Source: Holacanthus passer
Taxonomy: Eukaryota; Chordata; Actinopteri; Pomacanthidae
Direction: 5' to 3'
Assembly: GCA_025331565.1 (NCBI GenBank)
Contig: JAFREQ010000003.1
Span: forward strand, 12,083,001-12,147,000
Length of the DNA: 64,000 nt
This document shows, piece by piece, positions 38,266 through 50,562 of the stretch. The notes under the pieces were generated by a model. That model was not told the origin of the DNA and did not search any database. It was given only the letters and a program-made list of their open reading frames with translations. A program made the translations under genes and the position numbers. Within the stretch, counting starts at the first letter, position 1; every line of letters begins with the position of its first letter.

Positions 38266-39623
38266 TTTATACATTTAGACAAGTTATTCATGTGATCTTC
38301 TACACTTAGTTCCATACATGATCACTGCAGCCAGGGGTGATGGAAGGACGAATCTCAACCTACTTTAGAAAACTAACAGTGTTACATCTCAGCAAACAAA
38401 AACAAATCAACTCTCATACCTAAAATGATCAGTTTGTGTTTATTGGATATTTAATATTTACATCAAAAAACGGAGAACAGTATCAAGACTCCACAGTCAA
38501 ACTAACAAAACATCAAATCTCCCTCTCTTCCTCTGTCTTTGCCCTCATGTTTGTTCATATCCAGGATGCAACAACACCTGAGGGACAGGCAGATATCAGT
38601 CATCACATCTGCTGCATCAGTGTGGTCCTCCTGTGATATGAAGGATCAGACCCAGCTTGATTGATCACACTTCTGTTGTGGTATTGATCAGCATTTAGTG
38701 CACAGCACAGTGTCCACAGAAAGCTTTTACCTGAATGTGGGAATACATGTTATCAAGTGTTCAGCAGGGTGTGTCAGTGTCACATGATGGTTTAAAAAGT
38801 ATGGAAATTATCACATTTAAAGGCATCACATAATTTGTTCCCCAATCCAACATCAATTAATGCCCTTTATAAACACAGTTGGCTGAACACGGAAAAAAAA
38901 GTCTGCCCAAAAATGGTCAAACGTTGTACACACAAGGTCACATTGAACCTTTACTGTGATTATAAGAAACCTCCATTCACAACACTCAATTTCTCTTTCA
39001 GCTATTTAAAGCCCACATGTGTAGAATTTTAGAATTAGTGATTTTTGCATCTTTCTGTTTATCCTGATAGCACAAGTTTATTGCCTCTCTCCAGGAGGGG
39101 TTCAGTCATGTGCTGTGATGTGGTACAAATGGGAATTGACAAAGTCAGAATTTTTAAAACCTGTACATGGGGGCTTTAACTATCAGCACTAACCAATGTA
39201 GTGTAGGGAGCAGGGTTTTGTTCATAATGTTAGGTGACATAAAACAACAGACATGCAATACAATGTGACTGTTGAAACCATTTTTTTCCATTGAAAAAGC
39301 ATCAAAGGTACAACATTAGAGACAAGTACCAAGGAGCAATGAGGTAAGAAACCAGAGAGCCTCAGATTCTGCAAATGGTGGGATGAAGCTGACAAGTTTA
39401 GCTCTGTAGTTACTGAAGCCAATAAATACTGTAGTATTTAGTCCACATCCCCAACAGAGAGAGAAGACATGAATTCTCAAAGTAAAAAGTTAAATTATTT
39501 ATAAGCAGTAGCTCTAACATAACCCAACATTACAGTTCAGTTATCTTGGAGTCTTGTGGTTCTGTGTGGAGGAGCAAGGAATTAAAATCCCATTTCTACG
39601 TGGTGTTAGATCACAAACATTTT

Positions 39624-40194
39624 CATTTACACTTGGTATTAACAAGTGTTCTTGTTAAGCTGATTCTGCCCTCATTGTGATTGAATTTCAATATGCAAAT
39701 TAGGTCGGCAGTCAACAAAAATGCTGTGTCTCAGATCAGGGTAAGTGATGTGGGATTCTCTCGAGCGGCTGCTGCGACATGCAAGAAGAGGGTCACGTGA
39801 CAGACGGAGACAGCTGAAAGCATCTACAGGCCACTTTTTGGTAGACTTGCTAACTAAGCTAACATTTCTTATATTCTGTAAGTAGGTAGTCAGAGCAAGT
39901 GACGATACTAGCAATTGTGTGAGCTTGGCTATTCCTGTCAATCACTTGTCCCTTGTCTTGCATACTGTAGTAGTCTTTCAAGAGTCTCCTGAAGCGAGGC
40001 GGTGTTATAGTTGCTGTGGGGATTCCTCAGGATGTGGTCACACTGTACTTATAGATGTCATTTACACCTTTCTGAGATTGGATACATTCCAAATGTGAGC
40101 TGATCTATGTGCATTTAGACCTGCATAGACCTGTTTTCGCTGATCCAGGTTAGGTATCCAGACACCGATCACATGTTATTGGCAGGTGGAAATG
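39624..40194. mobile_element. MITE-like element with degenerate terminal inverted repeats
   Basis: The left end (39624-39649, CATTTACACTTGGTATTAAC...) and right end (40171-40194, ...TTATTGGCAGGTGGAAATG) are imperfect inverted repeats. The text CATTTACACCTGG-TTAACA resembles termini of short non-autonomous DNA transposons common in fish. Internal phrases such as GCATTTAGACCTG fit the same type. There is no transposase ORF. Length is about 570 bp. Confidence 0.5.
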
Positions 40195-40324
40195 GGGCCT
40201 GAGAGTGAAAAAAAAAAAAAAAAACTTCCACAGCCAGTTACCCTGCCCACTGTGTCCTACCTAACCTCAACCTCTATCCCAACCATAACCAGTTTCTAAT
40301 TTAAGAATTAAAGTATAACTCTGG

Positions 40325-40330
40325 TTTATT
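40325..40330 (-). promoter_or_regulatory. cfdp1: candidate cfdp1 polyadenylation signal AATAAA
   Basis: A canonical AATAAA on the minus strand lies about 590 nt past the cfdp1 stop. The intervening 3' UTR would carry a long (TC)n tract (40771-40850, minus strand). Other AATAAA hexamers lie further downstream, so this is only one candidate. Confidence 0.25.
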
Positions 40331-40770
40331 TCAACTCCCTATTTTCGTAGTAGATCGTTACACTGCTGGACCTGTCTGGCTTCTTTTTAATGACATCACT
40401 GTGTTCCCAGATCCCAGTAATTAAATTGGTGAGTATGATGTCATAATCATGGATGGAAATAATGGACAAAACTACAAAAATAAGATGAAAGTTTCTTAAA
40501 CCGGAATTATTCTTTAAGTCCTTCTGTTATCTCTTTAGTCCTCATCCCAAATCAGCCCCTTGAGGTAGCAGGACAGACGAGAATGACCTCACTTCCCAAA
40601 AATTGTCCTCAGTGTGAAGGTTTTAAACTAATTAGCTCTCACAGGGATGAGAACACTCAACACCCAACCATTCCACAAACTCAGCCTATTAATATCTCCA
40701 TCCTGAAAAAAGACTTGAGCCACAGCACCAGCTTGAGCTCACTTTACTGGGGGAAGAACAACCCTGTCAT

Positions 40771-40850
40771 TAGAGAGAGAGAGAGAGGGAGAGGGAGAGA
40801 GAGAGAGAGGGAGAGAAAGAGAGAGAGAGGGAGAGAGAGAAAGCAAGATA
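40771..40850. repeat. (GA)n-rich tract in presumed cfdp1 3' UTR
   Basis: Imperfect GA/GGGA units over about 70 bases. On the cfdp1 sense strand it reads as a polypyrimidine (TC)n tract just after the stop codon. Confidence 0.9.
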
Positions 40851-40919
40851 CAGGAAATCTAAAGATCTGTTCCACTCTGTGTGTGTGTGTTGTGCATGTG
40901 TGCGTGCGTCATCAGTCTG

Positions 40920-41010
40920 TCATTGTTTCATGTTGCTCAGTCGCACTGCTTTTTCTAACTCAAACTGGCGGTGGTCGACGCGCTCCAAGAAGTTCTTCCG
41001 CTCCACATAC
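40920..41010 (-). CDS. cfdp1: cfdp1 exon 7 (BCNT-C domain end, stop codon)
   Basis: This exon encodes YVERKNFLERVDHRQFE and a C-terminus LSNMKQ followed by TGA at 40920-40922; human ends LSKMKP. The acceptor is unusual: the minus-strand sequence before the exon is about 13 GT repeats followed by TTTAG|G, so the pyrimidine tract is a microsatellite. The exon begins GTATGT, which itself looks like a donor. Confidence 0.95.
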
Positions 41011-44009
41011 CTAAACACACACACACACACACACACACACAAAGAGAACAGTAGATCAACTTTTATAACAAGTACAAATGCACACTGAAAATAAAATTAA
41101 GGACAAAGAGTATAGACGTAATGTGCTTATCATGTGTGTGTGTGTGTGTGTGTGTGTTATGTGGCACAGAATGGCACCGAAGGAGGTAACAGAGTGCATA
41201 CAGCACAGACTCATGATATGTCCCTGGGGTAGCCAGTCTTCCATTGGCTCCCTCCCTCCATCCTGACTGAAGCATGATTCCAGCTCACATGGAACAACGT
41301 TTCCCTCCATTTACACTCACTACTTTCCAGCTGATACTTCATAATTAAACACTCTGTGTTTTCCATTGGGCCAGCTCACTGAGGTTGAGCCATGTCAGCA
41401 TTTTGTGATTACTGACTTTATGAAAGGCTGTATTGTAGGATTTGTCACCAATTCAGAGTAAATTAAAAGGTCAGATGGAAAAAAAACAATAATGAAAAAA
41501 AGTTTTCACTGTATAGAATCTGGTGTTTTTGTATAAGACAGATAATGTGCAACTTCTTCAGAGTGAAACATTTGAGCACAGAATTTCTCAGTACATCTGT
41601 CAGATGTTAATGTGGACCGACACAGATAGTGACACAATCACAGTCGCACCCTTTCAGGTCCAGCACATGTCAGTCATTATGCTCTTTACATAAAAGTGAC
41701 AAATATGCTCCCTGGGCTAATCAACATCCACTATATCAAACATGTGATTTGTTTATCATATTTGGTCACCACACATAACAGGAGGGGATGGTGATGTGGA
41801 TACAATCTTATTCTTATACAATATTGCAGTATGTGTAATGCAATATACTGGAATGAAATGATCTATGCATATTGTAATACAGCATATTTTCTGGGAACTG
41901 AGAAAACATTTATACATAATATAATCAGAGAGGAATTAGCACTAACATTATGATATTTTAAAACAAATGCCAGGATACCAATCTATTAAAAAAAATGTAG
42001 GGATCACTACTGTTGCTTTAGAAAAAATATGTGTAAAGTGAATGATCAAACAAGAAAGGTTCACTCAAATAAGCTAAATAAATTCCTAACTCATTTGTGG
42101 GCAATAAGCAAAAAAATCTGTTAGATATAAGATTAAATATTACATATTAGAGATTATAATTATTAAACCTAAGAAACCACACTTTCATCTCAAACTTTTA
42201 AGAAAGAGAAATTCAAGTATTGAAGTAGATTAGGGATAAACAGAGACACGGTGAGCTGTTGTTAATGTCCACTGTGCGGCTCAAAGATATTCCTGGTTCA
42301 ATCCATCTCTCTTTATGTTTACCTTTCATTTACGCTGATATCCCTGTTCCTGGGTTTGCTAGTCTTCCTCTGTCTCATAGAAGCAGTGTAACACACCCAT
42401 AGTGGCATAGAGCTGAAAAATGAATATAAATGATGCAGTAATCACAGACAGTCTCTTACCCCTCTCTGCCTCTGTTGTGGATGGCCAGCTCCTCACTGAT
42501 GCCCTCCTCTGATTTAAAAGCATCCCAATCCATCTTCGACTTTTCCAGCGTGCTCATCTTCTGTTTCTTTCCCCCGATACGACCCAGGACGCTCGACATG
42601 CCCACAGGGCGCTTGATGCTGCAAACACAAGAGGGGCAACCTCAGGCGACACGCTGAAGACTCACACTTAATATGACACACAGTCGTAGCTGAAGCATGG
42701 TTCTGCTACACGTGACCGAAACCTTATGATAAACGATACTGCTCAAGTTTCCAAAGTCTGTATTATTCAATCACAGTCTTCTCACTCAAAATTAACATTT
42801 AAATATCACATGAATAAAACAGGAGAACACAGTACCAACAGTCGCACGTTACTAATGTCAGCTGCTACAAAATGGATTCATCACAGGGAGCAGGTACAGA
42901 AAACATGGAGTTACATTTTGTGTATTTCACTGTCTGCTGTTATGACACCAAACTACTTTGCCATGGAGCCTTGTCAGACTATAAAACAGACCGAGACTGC
43001 AAAATTCTTGTAAAAGCAGTTGATGAAAATGTATGATCTCAACTGTGTAAAACAATATTTTTCTTAAGAATGTGTGGCGTCACAGTGTAACACCCGAAGC
43101 CAGTATTTGTTTTGTTGGTGTAACTCAGAGTCTCTTTTGAGTGGAGGCAGATACTTGCGGGCTGATGTCTGGTTTCAGTTACATACGTAGCACATTTTTG
43201 TTCTGAGAAAAAAAAACAGAACTAGCTGCATCAGGCACAGAAAATTACTGAGAAGTGGAAGGACACTTTTTTTGGGCACAGATGACATAATGGATGATCA
43301 CAGCTAGTCCATACGCTTGTATGTGAAAATGTATGGGCACTAAAACATCCTTGCTCTTGAGAGGATTCTTCTTCATTTTCCTCTCCCTTCTTACTTGATC
43401 TTCAAGTCGCAGACGATCAGAGCCGCTTTGTTTGAAGAGAGTCAACAAAACCCTGTTGTGAGGAAGTGGCAAGTTTTGGCACTACCTCCTGACCACAAAG
43501 GCCTACTATCAAAAACCACTGAGTGACAGATATGAAAAAACAATGCTAATACAAGACAAGCTACTAACTCAGCTGTATATTAAACATTTAAGACAAACTG
43601 GTCCAGCATCCAATCATCTACAACCTGTAGAATCTACTGAAGCGATAACGTGATGTGATGATGATGTGACTCATGATTCTGAGTATATGGTGTTTCACTC
43701 TACAGAAAGGTTGGTATGACAAGATACTAATGTAATGTCCCATTTACACACAGGCACACAAACATCTGAGGACCCTCATTGACTGGACATTCACTAGCCC
43801 CTCACAACTAAATACCTAACCCCAACCCTTACTCATGTCCTACCCTAAAACTAAGTGTTTATCTTAGTAAAAAAAACTATTTTTGTGGCACAGATTTTTT
43901 TCCAGTTATCTAATTTTGTTTGTTTTTCTGCTTGCCTTGGTCTCACTTCCATTCTCGAATCACTGCTAGACCACAAATTAGCAAGTTCTTAAGCAAAGTT
44001 ATTTATACG

Positions 44010-44052
<43 letters not shown>

Positions 44053-45914
44053 CTCTAAAGAAAAAAAGCTATTAATCATTTTGTGAAAGCATAATGATGT
44101 TCCACCAGCGACCATACAGGCCAAGCTTTTCATTTACTGCTGCTGGACACAGACGTTGTCAATTACGGTGAAACGTTTAAACACAGTCATTTCGGTATTC
44201 TACATTTACATACAGCCATGAGAACCCCATATCAGTAAACTTAAATTGCAATGTGTTGATGCTTGCTTGGCTCGTGCGGTGACGCTCAGCCAAAGGCCAA
44301 AATTCCAAACTTGTGTAAAATATTGAAATACCGAAGAGGGAATACTAAAATGTGCTTGAGCTAATTTCTATGACCCAGTTGGATTTTTAGTATCCAGTCA
44401 AAAACTCCCCATCACTTATCATCTTGGTTCTCCATCTTTTCATCTGTGTCCTGTTCTGGACAGTATCTATCCCGAACGCGTCACCCTGTACAGGCGAGCC
44501 AGCTGCTGGAGTGCTCCTGCTTCAAGTGTGTGTGTCCTAACCCGTGTCATTGTGCAGGCTGAGACTTCCTTCCTGTCCATGAATAGACCATTAACTTCAG
44601 TACGAGCGCCCACTCCAGCCACAGCTGAATCTTTTCATATGTACCATTAATATATTCACACATTACAAAATCTTGTTAACATCAAGCAGCACATGTGGCT
44701 CCTGTTCCGCTGTCTAGTTTGTAACTTTTATCTGTGCAAGTAACTTTCACCCTCAGTAGAACTAATATTTACATACATTGTAGTAAAATGTTACAAATAT
44801 TCTATTAAAATGTAAAAAAAAACAAACAATAAAAACAAATGAGTGAATGGTAGGAACCTGCTTATTTACTTTCTTACCGAGAGCAAGATAAAAAGTTGAC
44901 ATCATGGATATATAAAGTTAACTGTACAGAAATAGAACTGTTAAAAAGACAAGTTATGATTTTAAGGGCAGTTACATGTTGGAACTATTTTTTAAATGTA
45001 TTCTCTGGATAGTTTATCCATGTGCCCAGTGTTTCTGTGCAGTGTCTCCAACTATAGCACAGGTTGCCAGGAACAGTTGGTGGGCGCTGGTTTTGGTCTC
45101 TGTACAGGCACAATGGTACCAAACCTGCCAACCTCAATGTGATGACAAGACTTCAGAAAGCTGCACACAGGCACTGCAGCCAGATGCCAAGAAAAAGTTA
45201 CACCAGAACCACAATTTGTGGTTTGTGCATGGATCTGAACATCTCCTACAATGTATTATTCCTTCAACACTGGGTTTCACCACATATATCAACTTCTGAT
45301 TCTGTTGTTAATGCAGTTTGCTAAATTTGAAAAAATTCAATTTTGTATCCCAACATTAAAAGAAGCTCCATGCAAGATTTAATTTTACTCAGCCCATTTT
45401 GAAACAGAGGAAATAGGATCAGTTGTTTTGACTTCTACATTTTCATTCCACAGTAAAACTTTAAAGAAAGTCTGCTTTTCGACCTCGTGGTCTGTCAATC
45501 ACAGACCCCTCTGTGCTGCAGAAAATATACCACAGCTACAGTGATGTTACATAACAGCTTTACCTCAATCTGCAACATGTGTGTGTGCATGTAAAGACAA
45601 GGCTAATTAGGGGGTAGTGCTGAAGTCCCTTTCCTGTTGTACTGTGTCCCTTCATCTCATACACAGAGAGACAGACAGACAGACAGACGGACGGAGGGAT
45701 GGACAGACAGATGGACAGACAAAGCCACAGATGGACAGGCACACACAGGCACAGTGGGCTGTGATAAACAGGAAATAGCTTGTGGACACACTGTGCTTCC
45801 TGTCTGTTGGAAGATGATTTCCTGTTTCCTATCTGGGGTTTTGGAGGGAAGATGTGCACATCCACAAATGATTTATTACCATGGCAACATAGGTATTAAG
45901 AAAGACACACACGT

Positions 45915-45947
<33 letters not shown>

Positions 45948-48900
45948 CTTTACATATGTCACTTTTGGGGAATTTACATAGACTTACATTCATTTCCTGG
46001 AGACTAACCTGAAGGACGACCCGACCTTAACCTAACAATAACCTTAACTGTTGACCTAAAAATCAGTTTTCCAAATTGAGGACACCACTTTTTGTCCCCA
46101 AATGCACCGCTGTCCCAAATCAACTGGTCTTGAGCCTAGTGTATATTCCCAATTTGGACATAAGTGAACCCACACATACACATACACGTACACGTATACA
46201 CACACGCACACGCGCACACAGTTCATATAAAGGGAAATTCCATGCTGGACTGAGACACTGGCCTCAGAACAGGAGCTGGTCTCTGAAGTTATTTAAAAAT
46301 ATAAAAGTTGCATTGGCCCCAATGACAAGCGGCTCACTGGGAAAACTCTCAGTGCTCCTGACATTCAGTCCATCATTACACTGATTACACATACACGGCC
46401 TCTCCGGATTCCAATTGATGTAAATCCCTCACAGCAGTGGAGAACTTTAATCCTTGAAGACAAGTGGCAGTGTCAATGTTCCATTCTTATTTTTTGATAC
46501 CATTCTAATATTTGTATATGTTGGTGTGGAGGGTGGATGTCATGTGTAAAGGTGTGTGTGTGTACCTGGGACCAGGAAGAGGTGGTTGGCTGGGTAATAA
46601 GCTCGTCTCCTCGTCTTCATCCTCCTTATGTTTGGTGTTCTGGCTCTTCAGATAACTTTTAGCTTCCCTGGAGTCTGCTGATACCTCTTTATTCACCCTG
46701 ACAGAGGGAGACAGACATACAGTGTGTTAAACTGTGCATGGAAAACACAGTTAATATGTAGTGATGATACTAGCCTTTCACCATACATGTATACACACAT
46801 ACATAGAGGCAAAATCATTGTATTATTTTTGTTTTGTACAACTTTAGAGTGAAAAATGGAAAGGAGCACCATTCAAAAATTTTGAGCACCGAAGAGATTT
46901 GAGCTGTCAGACAACTTTTACCAAGGTCTTATACCTTAATCAGCTTTTTAAGGCTACGGCTTGTTTACAGTCATTGTTAGAAAAGGCAAATCAAAACCCC
47001 CTGTTAATCCCCTGATAATTTTATCTAGGAGCCATGATAGCTGACCAAGATCTATCGACACATATCTAATCTACACAGTTGCTAAATCATTTCTGCATCT
47101 ACACCTTTGAGTTACAAATAATAAAACAGGATGTGGGCTTGCCTCTCCCCTGTGCATCCACACATCTGTCATGCCTCACTGTAGGGTGAGATAGGGAGGC
47201 TATATGAGGAACATCATCACTGTATCAACTCCTTGCATCCATCATGGCAGCACTGAAAGGCTTTCCCTGTCATGTATGCTAATTATATGCAGCCATAATT
47301 ACGCAGAGCCCACAGCTCTGTAGATGATGAGAGCATTTTGAAAAGATGAGTCTTGTCTCAGGCAAGTGAAATATACGTGTCTGCTCCAACACCAACAACA
47401 GGTGCAGGTGACAGACATCACAATAACATTTGAAATATTAGAAAATAAATGTTCAGACAAAAACTGTCTGCAATGTTCACATCACACTTTGGAGCTGGCA
47501 GCATGTATTGTGGCTCTGGGGATAGTTTACAACCACCCTCCATGTACTAATCTTATGCTTCTATAATTACAGAGCACACAGCTTCATGCATAATCAACCA
47601 GATCAATTATACCCAGGATCATATTCAGTTTCTTCATAAAGCCCGCTCACATGGAAACACTTAAGATGGGACATTACTAGCTTCGCATAACTGGCAACCG
47701 TTGTGGCTGCTGGGGCGTGGCTGTCTGTGTGATATACAGTATGTTTATCTTGGACAGTAATAATTATACACAGTAATAATTATTTTCATGGGAAACACTC
47801 AGCTGTTGGTGTAGCTCCTATTGAAGAAACGTCCTGAGCTGGGATAATTAATCGAGATATGACTCTGAAATGAGTCTGTCCCAGGGGCTCGTTAAACTGC
47901 TCACATTGTCAGCTATATATAATTAAGGCATGGGATTACTGCTTACATTGTAGGATTAACTGTAAAGGTCTGCCGAGGGTACAGTCTTCAGTCATGTAAA
48001 TCTGAAAATATTCATTACACCCAATGAACCTGGGTGAATGATGAACAACATGCTGATGGCTGAAAGCTCTACACTGATGTACCGGAGACAACTTCCACTG
48101 GTCACCCTCCCATTTAGGTTGGAAGATACAGAAACAGTGGAAACATGTGCCACTACAAGACATGTTGCCACTCAATATAGAAACATGAATGCTGGGAGCT
48201 GGATAACCACATTTTTCCATGTTCCATAAAAATATGGCAACACAAATATCCTAAGATTCAGCACTGGAAATGCTAGTCTGCATGCAAACATACTAATTTT
48301 AAAAAGAAATAATTAACTCCCTGTCAGACATTACTACATGAGAGTCTGGGTCCAGTGTTTTTCCAGCTGCAGACACTCACATCACATTCTGTCTATGATG
48401 ATTAAAATATCCACCTAATGATTCTGGGACAGTTATAATCCATTTTCATCAACTTTGATCAGCTGAACAAGTTAGGAGGTTACATGACTGTACAAACCCA
48501 CCTTGAGAACTGCTATGAGACATCACACTCTGAGGGACCCAAATAAAACTAAACACACTGTATATCATAGTGGTAACTATTCAGACTACATTTCAGTGTT
48601 GTGTGTGGCACCACCTATTGGTCACAGTGAAAATGATTTGACAACTCATTCACCTCATCAACAGCAACAGTATTTATACACTTATGAAGATATTTGTTTA
48701 TGTTGTGCAGTATGAGTATTATATTAACAGAATGTGATTGAGAGGCATACCTAACTTCTTCTCCAGCGAAGTCAAAAACTTTAGTGATGGTGACTTTCGC
48801 AGGTTCTGATGCTTTTGTTTCTGCACTCAAAGGAGGAACCTTTAATACTGGGGAATTATCCTGAGGATAAAAACAAAAGAATCAGTCGACGGGAGAGACA

Positions 48901-50516
48901 AAGATTGCAGACACGTACAGAAAATACTGTAGGTTTGATAATTAATGTTCGGATGATCTGGGCTACATAGTTAATCCACTTGATATATTGTTGTATCCTA
49001 AGTCAGATGTCAGAGTAACGTGGGTCCAACCATTACATACAACCATTCTGCATGTTTGGGTTTTACTCTCTACATACAGTATGGCATCCTGTGACTTTAC
49101 AGGACTTTTGCCAGGTGAAACCAAAACCTTTAAAAGGTATGGTTTAGAATTTGGTACCCTCTTATCTCTATGTTTTAAAACATAGTACCATCTTAGTTAT
49201 ATATTTGACTTTACAACATATTTACCTTCTGTGTGTTACTTGGCTGTGGGGCAGGTGCGGAGTCTTTGGGTCTGGATCCAACGTCAGACAGGAAACTCGC
49301 CCAGAGGTCATCTGATTTTTTCTTTTGTTTTGCATCATCATCTGTCTCTACCACTGTGGGTTTTTCAACCTCTTCCTGTGGCGGCTGTGTGTCTTCTGCT
49401 CCACCTTCACCCTTCTCTTCTTTGTCCACTTTCAGTACTCCTTTCTTTCTCTTTCTGTAGATGTTTTCAAGGATATCAGTGAATAGAGTCATCATCATTG
49501 GCATCACCTTCTTTTTTTAAAGAAAAGCCTTAGGTGTCTCTCTTATATTTGATTAAAAATAAAATGCAAATGTGCAGAGAATTTTGTTAATTAGTTAATT
49601 ATGGTGGATATTTCTGGTCAAGAATTTAGGACCAGCCACTGACCATGCCTGCTGATAAAATGCTTTTTATCTGAGATGTTGGGAGTAAGTTTTATTTCAG
49701 GTCCTTGTCTTTGTTCAGTGTTTCAGAGCAAAAGAACTGGGGCCTAATCACTGCACAATGTCAAGTCATACTGGGGAAACCAGGAGGGATTTCAGTGTTG
49801 GAATCAGCATTTAATTAAAACCATATGATGACTATGTCTCATTTGTTGATTAGGATTAGACTGGTATCTGACCGATATTGGTAATTAAAGTGTATATGAT
49901 CAAGTCTCAATGTCAACTCCCAGAAATCATTCTAATGTGATATTATGACTGAGATTCATGGTTCTGGTCCTTGCCCTGTCCATCATGTTATCTGTAGTTC
50001 ACAAAACATCATGACCCCAGCAATTACAGACAAAGTATAAATGTAATAATTGCCAAAAATATTTGAGATCAGAAGAGTCTTAAAAATATTAACACGTTAG
50101 AAATTATCTGCAATTCCATATGGGTATCCGTCTCCAAAGTTGACAACAGTGGAAATCCAGATTTTACTTCACTTCCTCTATGCTGAAAAAACTGCTGTCC
50201 AAGTGTACAATGGCACAATTCCTTCAAGCCCTCTCACCTCATACTGAGGTCCGTTTTCTTCCTCTTCTTCTTGCTGACATTATCAGGATGTGGCACATCA
50301 TCATCTGCATGGAGAAGGTCTTCCCTTTCACACTCATTTATGTCATCTTCGCTGAGGTTATCATCTGAGCAGAAAGAGAACAGGAAGCAGTGGGAATGAG
50401 AAGAATAGGATTAACTCATTAACTGAAGTGCCAAATGATAATTCAATATAAGACTTTACTGAATTTCAATATCATGTTATTGTCCTACAATTTTTTTGAC
50501 AAAGTTTTCGTTTGAT

Positions 50517-50562
<46 letters not shown>

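Larger units (their letters stand above)
36776..40919. other. cfdp1-bcar1 intergenic region and cfdp1 3' UTR
   Basis: Apart from the L2-like and MITE-like elements, holds only AT-rich DNA, a TG tract at 37133-37146 and an A run at 40208-40224. The cfdp1 3' UTR lies at its right end. Confidence 0.6.

Noticed and set aside
40583..41014. 143-codon plus-strand open frame, the second longest in the window
   Set aside because: It is antisense to cfdp1 exon 7 and consists largely of Arg-Glu repeats from a (GA)n tract.
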